Assembly (NCBI GenBank): GCA_964405375.1
Contig: CAYONQ010000034.1
Coordinates: 1-25,553, forward strand
Length of the DNA: 25,553 nucleotides
From: CAYONQ01 sp964405375
GTDB lineage: Bacteria; Planctomycetota; Phycisphaerae; Sedimentisphaerales; Anaerobacaceae
Direction: 5' to 3'
A model generated the notes under the pieces. The model made no database searches. It was given only the letters and a program-made list of their open reading frames with translations, and was not told the DNA's origin. Positions 7,827 through 15,666 of this stretch are shown one piece after another. The position numbers and the translations under genes are program-made. The first letter of the stretch is position 1, and the number at the start of each line of letters is the position of its first letter.

Positions 7827-9097
7827 CGGTCGTCTTCACCTTGCGAAAGGAACATTTTATTTATCAAATCCGCCGCCTGAAGTTGCTCTGTGTTCGCTTC
7901 CTGCTCGGTGGCGCCTTTAAGCGTACTAATTGGCCCGTGCAGTATTTTCTTGACCAGCGACTCGGCAAAAATCCTCAGCTTATCGCTGTTATCTTCGCCG
8001 AAATCCTTCCCATAACGTGCCGCTTCGCTGTCGGCAAGCTCGATGCCTTTTTGTGTAAGCTGTGAAATCACCGGCACAAGGTCTAACGAATTCAGCCAAC
8101 CCGAAAACTTATCCGTGAATTCATCAACAATCGCCCGCGCCTTGGGGATTTCGCTGTGACGTTTTTCCTTGTTACAGCTTATCTGCTCGTTCAGGTCGTC
8201 GATGTTGATAAGCGAAACGCATTTAAACTGACCGACAGCCGGCTCTATGTCCCTCGGCACCGCAATATCTATTATCAACAACCGTTTGTCTCTGTGTGCC
8301 AGAACGTCCCTGACCGCCTCGTATGTTACTACCGGCTCACAGGCGCCCGTTGAGCCGATGAGCAAATCAACATCGGCCAATTGTTCGGCAATGTCGGATA
8401 GGCCGATTATCCGGCCCGCTTTCAGCCGGGATACAATGGCTTCTGCCTTTTGCTTATTGCGATTCGCTATAATCAAACGTTGCAATCCTGCTTTGAGCAG
8501 ATACCTTGCCGTAAGCTCGGCGTTTTCGCCGGCGCCTATCACCATTGCGCCGCTTTCCGACAAATCAATTTTACTTTTGGCCAGTTCCACGGCCGCCAGC
8601 CCAATCGAGACCGCACCGCAATTGATATTTGTATGGCTGCGGACGGCCTTGCCCACCCGAAAGGCGTTGTGAAAGAGCCGGTGAAATATAAACCTGCTCA
8701 TCCGACATTCGAGCGATTCCGAATAAGCGGATTTGACCTGTGATAGAATCTGATTTTCGCCGAGCATTTGCGAATCGAGACCCCCAGCTACTTCAAAAAG
8801 GTGCCGAACGACATCGACCCCTGTCGCTTGCCGGCGGTATTTGTCCCACGTATCGGCTGCATCAGGTCGTACTTGCCTGATAAGCTTTGCCAGAAATGTG
8901 CCGACATCAAAATCGTTTCCGGCATAGATATAGAATTCAATCCGGTTGCAGGTCTCGAGGATTGCCGCCTCGGCTATCTTTTGTTCGGCGTGCATTTTTT
9001 CCAGACAGAACCGGCGTTGCCGGTCGCCCAAGGCAATCCTTTCACGAAGCTGCACGGGACAGTCGTGATAGGTTACGTTATTTAAGACAAGCTTCAT
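7823..9097 (-). CDS. hemA: Glutamyl-tRNA reductase
   Basis: HemA reduces glutamyl-tRNA to glutamate-1-semialdehyde, the first committed step of the C5 pathway. The catalytic cysteine is in ETCNRIEFY (Cys50 from the chosen start), and the family signature GLDSQMLGENQILSQVK follows. A Rossmann NADPH domain (MVIGAGENAELTARYL) and a C-terminal helical dimerisation domain are present. I chose ATG at 9097 (MKLVLNN) over the GTG six bases upstream because AGGTG sits 8 bases before it and the family usually begins M-x-L/I-x-x-G/N. A promoter-like TTGATA-17-TACAAT lies directly upstream, giving a leader of about 27 bases. The partner HemL (glutamate-semialdehyde aminotransferase) is not in the window. 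Confidence 0.96.
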   Translation of the reverse strand: MKLVLNNVTYHDCPVQLRERIALGDRQRRFCLEKMHAEQKIAEAAILETCNRIEFYIYAGNDFDVGTFLAKLIRQVRPDAADTWDKYRRQATGVDVVRHLFEVAGGLDSQMLGENQILSQVKSAYSESLECRMSRFIFHRLFHNAFRVGKAVRSHTNINCGAVSIGLAAVELAKSKIDLSESGAMVIGAGENAELTARYLLKAGLQRLIIANRNKQKAEAIVSRLKAGRIIGLSDIAEQLADVDLLIGSTGACEPVVTYEAVRDVLAHRDKRLLIIDIAVPRDIEPAVGQFKCVSLINIDDLNEQISCNKEKRHSEIPKARAIVDEFTDKFSGWLNSLDLVPVISQLTQKGIELADSEAARYGKDFGEDNSDKLRIFAESLVKKILHGPISTLKGATEQEANTEQLQAADLINKMFLSQGEDDR

Positions 9098-9130
9098 TAT
9101 CACCGCACCTTTATTTCTCGATTATAGTAG

Positions 9131-9159
9131 ATTGTAAGAAAAGTAATTGCGACTATCAA
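9131..9159 (-). promoter_or_regulatory. Sigma-70-type promoter before hemA
   Basis: On the - strand, TTGATA (9159-9154) is separated by exactly 17 bases from TACAAT (9136-9131). Each hexamer matches five of six consensus bases. Predicted transcription starts near 9124, about 27 bases before the ATG at 9097, leaving room for the AGGTG ribosome site. A second TATAAT lies at 9126-9121 but has no matching -35 box. This would allow hemA and the genes after it to be expressed without ccmF. Confidence 0.6.
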
Positions 9160-9186
9160 CCCCAAACCTGTGGTGCGGCCCTGGTT

Positions 9187-11103
9187 TTAGGTTTCAGGCC
9201 CTGCGTTTTCCGCTTTTTTCCCGGCCTTAAGTATCGCCAGGGCCGGGCCGACCGCGATTAACACAGCCGCAAACCATAGCCAGAGCATCAATGGTTTTAC
9301 CTTCGCTGTTATTACGATGCTGCCGTCCTGCCCCACACCGTCGAACGAGATATAGACGTCTTCTAACAGGGCTGTATGGACGGCCACTTCGGACGTGCTC
9401 TGACCGTCCGGGTACAAATTGTTATGCGGCCAGAGTTTTTTCGCCGGACCTTCCTTTCTTACAACTATTTCAGGCCCGACGCTGGTAACGTCATCGTAAA
9501 ACTTGTGCTCAAACGAATCATAGATGATTGTGTATCCGCCGAGCGAAATTTCTTCTGTTTTGGCTAACTGCGCCTGAACGATTCGTTCAGCCGAAGAAAT
9601 TCCGGCAGCGACCACCAGAAGCAGCATCCCCAGATGGGAAATTGCACCTGCGATTTTGCCTTTGGCTTTTAAGTTAAGCGCTAATTTCAACAAAATAGCC
9701 GCAAAGCTAAAACCACATATCCCGCAGGCAAGCGCTGTCAATGCTATTGTGCCGCTTAACTTAAAAGTAAGAGCAAAACATAATAGACCAGCGGTACAGC
9801 AGGCAACTATCTTTGGTATGAAATGGCTGCGTTTTTGCAAGTCCGCCAGCGCGGTAAGTCCAAGCAGGAAGGCCAGAAGAATCCCTACCGCCGAAATCAC
9901 CCGGTCGTAGAACTGTCGTGTCAGTGTAAAGCTAAAATTTGAGCCCGTACATAACCGCCAAATCACAGGCCAGAATGTCGCTATCCCGATAACGGCAGCC
10001 GTAAAAATAAAGATAACGTTACCCCAGAATATTATCTCACCTTTATCTAAACCACTCTGCTTGGGTGAGTTTACGGAAACACTTTTCACCGCTTTGATAC
10101 TGCAGACCAGCCATAGCAGAGAACAGAACCCGATAAATGCCAAAAGCGCCGAGAACATAACGTTCGCCCCGAAGGAATGCACCGATTGCAGTATCCCGCT
10201 TCTGGTGATAAAGGTCGCAACTAAACACAGAATAAACGGCAAAGGCACCAGAATAACGCTGTAGCGTTTGAATCTGTTTGCAAAGCGTATGCCGACTAAG
10301 CTGTGCAGACCGGCGACCGCCGCAAGCCACGGCAGAAGCGATGCGTTCTCCACCGGGTCCCACGCCCAGTAGCCGCCCCATCCTAACTCAACGTACGACC
10401 ATCTTGCCCCCGTAACGATGCCCAGGCCCAGAAAGCAGACCCCGAACAGCAGCCATCGCCGCAGTTGTCTGTAGAGGTGAGAATCTGCAACTTTGCCGGC
10501 GAAAACAGAGCCGCAGGTTACTGCAAAAGGAATCGAAAAGGCCGAATAACCGATGAACAGCAAAGGCGGATGAATAACCATCCAGAAGTTTCGTAGCAGT
10601 GGATTAAGCCCGGCACCGTCATCGACCATCGCCAGCCAGCCGGCAAATGGTCTTTCTACAAACACCAGAAGAGCCGAAAACCCCAGGCAGACGCCGGCTG
10701 CGATAGTTAAAGTAACGGCCTCAAACCTGATGTCACTCTCCTCGCCCCTGAGCAGCCACACGGCGAACATTACGAACACGCCGGCTGACCATAAAAGTAG
10801 CGACCCTGCCGAGCCCGCCCAGGCGGCGCTTAGCTTATAAAAAAAAGGTAGCGACCTGGCGCCGTACTGCGCCACGGCAGATACCGAAAAATCATCCGTC
10901 AAAAAAGCTACTGTAAGCAAAATCAATGCCGCCGCAGAAAGACCGGCGGCGCCGAACATCAGCCCTTTGGCCGCAGAGAAGGTCTTTTGGGCCGTCCGGC
11001 TTTCTAATTTCAGCGATACCAACCCCAGAACAGCAGCAAAGCCGCACAGCAAAAACATCACAGCCAGAAGACACTCACCTAAAAAACTCACATTTACAGC
11101 CAC
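9187..11103 (-). CDS. ccmF: CcmF-like cytochrome c heme lyase
   Basis: CcmF attaches heme to apocytochrome c on the outer face of the inner membrane in the system I maturation pathway. The 638-residue protein is mostly transmembrane and has the heme-handling WWD-type motif WGGYWAWDPVENASLLPWL (242-260), plus FWMVIHPPLLFIGY (173-186) with its conserved His. Its size fits CcmF (about 640-660) and is much larger than CcsA/CcmC (about 250-350). The late region (about 500-610) holds a periplasmic domain before a last membrane helix. The start is GTG with AAGGA seven bases upstream. It is the first gene of the cluster, so new heme production and cytochrome c assembly seem linked. The other ccm genes (ccmA-E, ccmH) are not in the window. 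Confidence 0.88.
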   Translation of the reverse strand: MAVNVSFLGECLLAVMFLLCGFAAVLGLVSLKLESRTAQKTFSAAKGLMFGAAGLSAAALILLTVAFLTDDFSVSAVAQYGARSLPFFYKLSAAWAGSAGSLLLWSAGVFVMFAVWLLRGEESDIRFEAVTLTIAAGVCLGFSALLVFVERPFAGWLAMVDDGAGLNPLLRNFWMVIHPPLLFIGYSAFSIPFAVTCGSVFAGKVADSHLYRQLRRWLLFGVCFLGLGIVTGARWSYVELGWGGYWAWDPVENASLLPWLAAVAGLHSLVGIRFANRFKRYSVILVPLPFILCLVATFITRSGILQSVHSFGANVMFSALLAFIGFCSLLWLVCSIKAVKSVSVNSPKQSGLDKGEIIFWGNVIFIFTAAVIGIATFWPVIWRLCTGSNFSFTLTRQFYDRVISAVGILLAFLLGLTALADLQKRSHFIPKIVACCTAGLLCFALTFKLSGTIALTALACGICGFSFAAILLKLALNLKAKGKIAGAISHLGMLLLVVAAGISSAERIVQAQLAKTEEISLGGYTIIYDSFEHKFYDDVTSVGPEIVVRKEGPAKKLWPHNNLYPDGQSTSEVAVHTALLEDVYISFDGVGQDGSIVITAKVKPLMLWLWFAAVLIAVGPALAILKAGKKAENAGPET

Positions 11104-11314
11104 AACTATTTCCTTACATAAAATTTTGGTGCCTGTAAGCCGAGTATACTACGAATTTCACATAGCAGACAGGAAAATCTGTGTACGCGTTTTTGCAGCT
11201 AAAAAGGGTAAAATATCAAAAAATCCAATTTTTAGCGCACATTTTAGGGGTAGGAATTACACTATATAACGGAAGCTGGTATCAGCGAATTTCTAAAACC
11301 GCCCAGAGGCCAAA
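11104..11314. other. Divergent intergenic region between ccmF and the sigma-factor gene
   Basis: This AT-rich 211-bp stretch must hold the promoters of both divergent units. The only notable site is the 8-bp palindrome AGTATACT at 11143-11150, which gives TATACT as a possible -10 box on either strand, but no good -35 box sits at the right distance. A TATATAA lies at 11263-11269 before the sigma gene, also without a clear partner. AGAGG at 11305-11309 is the sigma-gene ribosome site. No coding sequence was recognised. Confidence 0.4.
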
Positions 11315-11857
11315 GTGGTTGTTAAATCGGAACAATCTTTAGTTGAAGCTGCGCTAAATAGCCGTTTGGAAAGCTTCGCCGCCCTTTACGAGCGTTATTA
11401 CGGCTGTATGGTCGCATTAGCGTATTCGGTGCTTGCGGACATTCATCTTGCCGAGGACGCCGCTCAGCAGAGCTTTGTAATCGCCTGCTGCGACCTGCAA
11501 AAATTGAAAAGTAAAGAAAAGTTCGGCCCCTGGCTGGCAGGCATCTGCAGAAACACCGCAAGAAGTATGAGACGCTGGCAGGCAAAAGAGACAACGCTCG
11601 ATGAATCGATACCGGCAACAACGCCAAAAGACAGCTCCAGTGATATGGTTCGCCGGGCGGTCTGGTCGCTGCGGACTGTTTACAGAGAGCCGCTAATTCT
11701 GCGCTACTACGACAACCTGCCTTACGAGCAGATTGCAAATGTCTTGGGCATCTCTCTTGGCGCGGTCAACGGCCGGCTCATCAGGGCGAAGCGAAAGATT
11801 GCAGATTACTTAAAACGCAACGGTATTACCGGAGGCGATTATGAAAACGGAAAATAA
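11315..11857 (+). CDS. ECF-type RNA polymerase sigma factor
   Basis: The 180-residue protein has the two-domain ECF layout. Region 2 (about 10-85) includes FAALYERYYGCMVALAYSVLADIHLAEDAAQQSFV and the FGPWLAGICRNTAR segment. Region 4 (about 110-172) has REPLILRYYDNLPYEQIANVLG, followed by the DNA-binding helix SLGAVNGRLIRAKRKI. Sigma regions 1 and 3 are absent. The start is GTG at 11315 with AGAGG six bases upstream. The next gene begins inside this one (ATG at 11841), a typical sigma/regulator arrangement. The target regulon and signal cannot be read from the sequence, and no obvious self-like ECF promoter was seen upstream. Confidence 0.93.
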   Translation: MVVKSEQSLVEAALNSRLESFAALYERYYGCMVALAYSVLADIHLAEDAAQQSFVIACCDLQKLKSKEKFGPWLAGICRNTARSMRRWQAKETTLDESIPATTPKDSSSDMVRRAVWSLRTVYREPLILRYYDNLPYEQIANVLGISLGAVNGRLIRAKRKIADYLKRNGITGGDYENGK

Positions 11858-13100
11858 CAATAAATGGCTGGACGACGCCTTAACGAAAGCCGTTGGCGCC
11901 GAAAAGCGTGAACCCGACTTTGAGAAATGGCGGCAGGACAATCCGCAGGCCGTCGAAATGTTAACCTCGCGGGCAGACCGACAGCCCTCGGCTGTCAGAC
12001 GCCCGCTAAATATAAGCAACATTGTTATGAAAAGTCCGATTACAAAGCTCGCCGCCGCAGCGGTGATAATAATCGCTGTTACACTCGGATTAACCACAAT
12101 ATTAGATAAATCAGTTTCGCCAGCTTACGCCATTGAACAAACGATTCAAGCCAGCCATAGCGTTCAATATTTGCATATTAAGAGTTTTATGGTTTCAATT
12201 TCAGATGAGCCTATAGAGTGCTGGGTTGAATTTGATCCATCCGGACAGATAAAAAGTATGCGAATCAATAAACCTGTATGGATGACCCCTACGGATGGTG
12301 AAACTGTAATAGTATGGAAAGACGGCAAGATGAAATTTTGGATTAAAAAGAAAAATTTTCTTATTATCCAAAAAGATCAGGAAATTGCAGCACAAGTACT
12401 TACCACGGTAGAACAGCTTGACCCCAAGCATGCAGTTGCGAACATACTACAATTACAGGATGAAGGTGATACTAAAGTAGAAATCGAAGAGCCTGAAAAT
12501 AAAGCTGAACCAATTATTATAACAGCCACCTCACTGGTAGAAAATGGTCTCCCTTTTCAGCGTGTGATACTGTTTGTTGATCAGGCTACTAAACTTCTAA
12601 ATACAGTAGAAACATATCAGTTGAAAGATGGGGAATATATTCATTTTTCGACGGTAGAGTTTTACGATTATAATATACCGATTGATTCCAAGATGTTCAC
12701 TTTGGATAATATTCCTTCTGATGTAATGCTAATGGATGAGACCACTCAAGAGGTTGGTCTTGTCCAGGGAGACCTCACGGATGAAGAAATTGCTGTTGAG
12801 GTAATCCGCCAATTCCTCCAGGCCTTGATTGAGAAGGATTATGCCAAGGCTGGCAGAATGTGGGGAGGTGTACCTGCTGACAGAATGAAGAAAGCCTATG
12901 GCCAAATCACGTTCATACGGATTATTTCCATCGGCGAACCGGTGCTGAAGCCTCAAATGGGTGGTCTTTATGTACCCTGTACGGTTGAAATCGAAGAAAA
13001 TGGAAAAATCAGCCAATGGCAACCAAAGCATTCTTATGTCAGACAGGTTCACGGCCAACCAGGCCGCTGGAAGATTACCGGCGGCTTCCGCGGAATCTAA
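11841..13100 (+). CDS. One-pass membrane protein coupled to ECF sigma factor; putative regulator with NTF2-like tail
   Basis: Function is not known. The start overlaps the sigma gene by 17 bp and has a strong ribosome site (GGAGG at 11831-11835, 5-base spacing). The 419-residue protein has a charged cytoplasmic segment (1 to about 65), one membrane helix (about 69-88, KLAAAAVIIIAVTLGLTTI) and a large outer part. The first outer domain (about 95-300) is beta-strand rich and opens with YAIEQTIQASHSVQYLHIKSF, a pattern I associate with planctomycete proteins of this kind. The final 100 residues (EEIAVEVIRQFLQALIEKDYAKAGRMWGG onward) look like an NTF2/SnoaL-like fold. Coupling to the sigma gene and the topology suggest an anti-sigma or sensor role, but no zinc-binding HxxxCxxC anti-sigma motif is present. 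The middle of the gene (about 12120-12750) is clearly AT-richer than its ends and neighbours. Confidence 0.8.
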   Translation: MKTENNNKWLDDALTKAVGAEKREPDFEKWRQDNPQAVEMLTSRADRQPSAVRRPLNISNIVMKSPITKLAAAAVIIIAVTLGLTTILDKSVSPAYAIEQTIQASHSVQYLHIKSFMVSISDEPIECWVEFDPSGQIKSMRINKPVWMTPTDGETVIVWKDGKMKFWIKKKNFLIIQKDQEIAAQVLTTVEQLDPKHAVANILQLQDEGDTKVEIEEPENKAEPIIITATSLVENGLPFQRVILFVDQATKLLNTVETYQLKDGEYIHFSTVEFYDYNIPIDSKMFTLDNIPSDVMLMDETTQEVGLVQGDLTDEEIAVEVIRQFLQALIEKDYAKAGRMWGGVPADRMKKAYGQITFIRIISIGEPVLKPQMGGLYVPCTVEIEENGKISQWQPKHSYVRQVHGQPGRWKITGGFRGI

Positions 13101-13141
13101 CAGGCAAATCTTATTATCTTAGTTGATAGTTTATCACAAAA

Positions 13142-13172
13142 AGGCCGGGCTTATTTTAGCCCGGTCTTTTTT
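13142..13172 (+). terminator. Rho-independent terminator after the sigma-factor operon
   Basis: AGGCCGGGCT (13142-13151) pairs with AGCCCGGTCT (13158-13167) through a 6-base loop TATTTT. The stem is complete with one G-U pair and is followed by six T (13167-13172). It starts 41 bp after the stop at 13100. Confidence 0.9.
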
Positions 13173-13502
13173 ATGCGCCCCGGCTACCATTTTGCGATAG
13201 TGATGCGGTAATTGAGGTCTGCGAGGCGAAATTTAGAAAAAAAGAAAATTTGTAAATTTTTCTCGCTTTCGATTGGCCGAGGGTGACCTGCGATTTTATT
13301 GGACATTGAGATAGGCGATAAAGCTGGCTGCCACGCCCCAGCTATATATTGTGGTCAAAGTAGAAATGATTTTGCTATATGGTGGTTCGGGTTATAGGGC
13401 GTTGCTTTGACGGGGCCTTGGCTGGCTAAAGAAAAAATGTTCACCGTGTCGATATTGGCGTAGGTTAAGGGGGATGTTAGTGGGCTTTCAAGGACTTTGT
13501 AT
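13173..13502. other. 330-bp intergenic stretch before the 50-residue protein
   Basis: No gene was found here. It contains a small hairpin, AGCTGG (13322-13327) with CCAGCT (13338-13343). A TTGACG at 13407-13412 could be a -35 box, but no convincing -10 box lies 16-18 bases after it. The stretch is long enough to hold the promoter and a leader for the small gene at 13503. Confidence 0.4.
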
Positions 13503-13655
13503 ATGAGTAAAAGGGAGTTAATAGATAGCATCTGTGAAATCAACAAGACCGCCAAGCCGGAATTTCTCGCCGGTTTTTCCGAGGAAGAGCTGAAGGATTA
13601 TCTTGAGCATCTAATGGAGCTGGATTTAGAGGAACTGGCTGTTTGCTGTTCTTAA
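13503..13655 (+). CDS. Small acidic hypothetical protein (50 aa)
   Basis: ATG at 13503 is preceded by CAAGGA (13489-13494) with 8-base spacing, and the frame runs 50 codons to TAA at 13653-13655. The product begins MSKRELIDSICEINKTAKPE and continues with a Leu/Glu-rich helical part (EEELKDYLEHLMELDLEELAV) ending CCS. The regular helix pattern, good ribosome site and compositional bias support a real gene. From memory, similar 45-55 residue acidic helical proteins are widespread in planctomycetes and other phyla, but their role is not known to me. It stands alone between a terminator and a converging operon. Confidence 0.65.
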   Translation: MSKRELIDSICEINKTAKPEFLAGFSEEELKDYLEHLMELDLEELAVCCS

Positions 13656-13672
13656 AATAGATTATTCTGATT

Positions 13673-13692
13673 ATCGATAACTGGTTATCGAT
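13673..13692. repeat. 20-bp perfect palindrome between convergent genes
   Basis: ATCGATAACTGGTTATCGAT consists of two 9-bp arms around TG. It lies 17 bp after the small gene at 13503 and 22 bp beyond the stop of the convergent cvpA-like gene. No T run flanks it, so it is not a canonical terminator. A protein-binding site or a bidirectional transcript end is possible. Confidence 0.55.
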
Positions 13693-13714
13693 TGTTACAT
13701 AATACCGCCCTGAG

Positions 13715-15571
13715 CTATTTTGTCAGGAAGCCCTCGTATCCCTTGAACTCCGCAGCCGTTTGTGAGTCACCCGGCTGAACCGACGTGATAATTGTATTCC
13801 TGCCTGACTTGACCATATACAGCACATAAAACTCGAATATCTCTTCCGCCTGCTCCGTCAGCCAGACGGTATCGGGGAATGGCTGTGCGACAGAGCCGTC
13901 TTCCGCGATAACCAGACACCCGTTTTCTCCTTCAGCGGCCAACGAGCAGTAATCAAATTCACAGACGTATCGGTCGCCGACCTTCCCTGATGCAATAACA
14001 CCGACGGGATGGTGAGTCAGACCGGATACTTCTACAAGTACCGGCAGTTGTCCGCCTTTTATTGCGGCACCGGCAGAAGGGTTATTGCATTTGAGCGAAA
14101 GTAACTTGTAACCGTCGAGCGGCCTTAACATTGACGGGATGTCTCTGCTTACTCTCGCTGCTCTGGTTGGGGCATCCTGCTTTCGTATCTTTCGCACTCT
14201 GAAAGTGCGTCTTGTCTGTGGCCGCGTTGGGGCGGGCTCAGCGGCATTAGGTTCTTCTTCAGGTTCCTCTTGAACCGGTTTTTCTATCTCTAACTCGGCT
14301 CTTGTATAGCTGAACTGTCCAGCTTCGTCAAACTCGGCTGGTTTGGTGCTGCTGGCTGTCTGAGCATCCTGCCACTCGTTTGGGCCGTTTATCTCGATTG
14401 TTGTTAACTCGGCTAAAAATTCCGACCCTGCAGCTAACTCAATGCCATAGACCTTGGCCGAGCTGATTGGCTGAAGTTCCGCAGTATCTGTTGCACATTG
14501 AGCCAGTGGTATGAAAAGTACCGCCGGCGGGGCTTGCGCGGCGGTTACAGGCGGCGGTAGCTGTGCAATGTTGTTCTGCTTGAATTCGACCAGAACGCCC
14601 ACATAATCATTCGGCACATAAAAAGCGAAGTCTATCCATTTCACCTTGTCGTCGAAGTCGCCGCTTTCTATCTTTATCTGGTCGTTTAATCGTTTTGTTT
14701 GCAGCTGGTTTGCCGTTTTCAGATACCCGACAGGGTAAACGTTTTTTCCTTGTCCGGCAAGTGCGTCTTTGGCCTGGTCTTTTCGTTTACAGACCAGTCG
14801 TAACTGGGACAGTGTAAATGTGCCGGCGTCTTTTACGGCGCTGCGCTTTATCCCCACCCGTACAATGGTAAGGTTATGGCCGCTTTTGGACGGTATCGAT
14901 TTGCCGTTCGAGTCTTTTAGACCTTCAGGAGCAGGCCAAACCACCTCTTTCGCCGGCACCGCTATCGCCTCAGAGTCGGTGTAAATTGGTACCCTGTCTG
15001 TGGGTTCGTGTCGATTCAGAAAAACCTGGTCCAGGAAATCAGGATGCAGGGCCGCAAAACTTCTTTTGCCGCTGAGACTGCCTTTGCTTATTACGCTGAA
15101 CCATCCTGTTGCAAGGCCGTCGGCATTTAGTAAGGATTTGTTGGGCCTTTCAGCGTCAGGGCTTGTTGCATCAAAGCGCTGGTAGGGTTTGTTGTTTGAC
15201 AAAGGCGCCGTTGCAAGGGCCGTCAGCAAGACGCCGGATATGATAAGCCCTGCGAAAATCGCGCAGACAACTCGGCCGATACGCTCGGGCCAGAACCCCA
15301 AATCGACCGGCTTGCGGGCCAATTGAGCGGCGATTATTTGCAGGATGATAAAGGCCAAAACAAAAAGCACAGCAAGAGAAATCGGCTGCGCCCACCCCAC
15401 AAACATCTCACGCTCGATAAGTGCATTTGTTAACGGCTCGAAGTAGCCGAACGCAACCACACTCCCGCAAGTCGCAGTTACTACCATAGCAAAGGATTTA
15501 ACAAGCGTGCCTTTTAGATATTGATAAGCAACGCAAGCTAAAATAGTCAATACTATAATCAAACTGGCCAT
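13715..15571 (-). CDS. CvpA-like membrane protein with large C-terminal domain
   Basis: The first 120 residues contain four predicted membrane helices (about 2-20, 26-46, 62-84, 98-120) in the pattern of CvpA (colicin V production) proteins, which are normally only 160-200 residues. About 500 more residues follow, with little hydrophobicity. They are mostly beta-type sequence, with an acidic/proline stretch (EKPVQEEPEEEPNAAEP, about residue 440) and then a basic segment (TRRTFRVRKIRKQ). The C-terminal part is not recognised. ATG at 15571 has GGAG seven bases upstream. The gene follows pilT and a GspE-like gene on the same strand after a 95-bp gap with three CGTG-initiated 7-bp repeats, so it is probably the last gene of that operon. 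CvpA proteins have been linked to envelope processes and secretion; the role here is inferred at best. Confidence 0.7.
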   Translation of the reverse strand: MASLIIVLTILACVAYQYLKGTLVKSFAMVVTATCGSVVAFGYFEPLTNALIEREMFVGWAQPISLAVLFVLAFIILQIIAAQLARKPVDLGFWPERIGRVVCAIFAGLIISGVLLTALATAPLSNNKPYQRFDATSPDAERPNKSLLNADGLATGWFSVISKGSLSGKRSFAALHPDFLDQVFLNRHEPTDRVPIYTDSEAIAVPAKEVVWPAPEGLKDSNGKSIPSKSGHNLTIVRVGIKRSAVKDAGTFTLSQLRLVCKRKDQAKDALAGQGKNVYPVGYLKTANQLQTKRLNDQIKIESGDFDDKVKWIDFAFYVPNDYVGVLVEFKQNNIAQLPPPVTAAQAPPAVLFIPLAQCATDTAELQPISSAKVYGIELAAGSEFLAELTTIEINGPNEWQDAQTASSTKPAEFDEAGQFSYTRAELEIEKPVQEEPEEEPNAAEPAPTRPQTRRTFRVRKIRKQDAPTRAARVSRDIPSMLRPLDGYKLLSLKCNNPSAGAAIKGGQLPVLVEVSGLTHHPVGVIASGKVGDRYVCEFDYCSLAAEGENGCLVIAEDGSVAQPFPDTVWLTEQAEEIFEFYVLYMVKSGRNTIITSVQPGDSQTAAEFKGYEGFLTK

Positions 15572-15666
15572 TGCAATGTCTCCACTATTTCACGGCTCGT
15601 TACCCGGGGCCTGTAGCCCGTTTTTAATGCTTAATCGACGAACTTTAACGGGACACGGGGCACGGG

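Noticed and set aside
15572..15666. Short CGTG-type repeats as a CRISPR or regulatory array
   Set aside because: Only three imperfect 7-bp units are present, with no spacers; probably simple-sequence noise.
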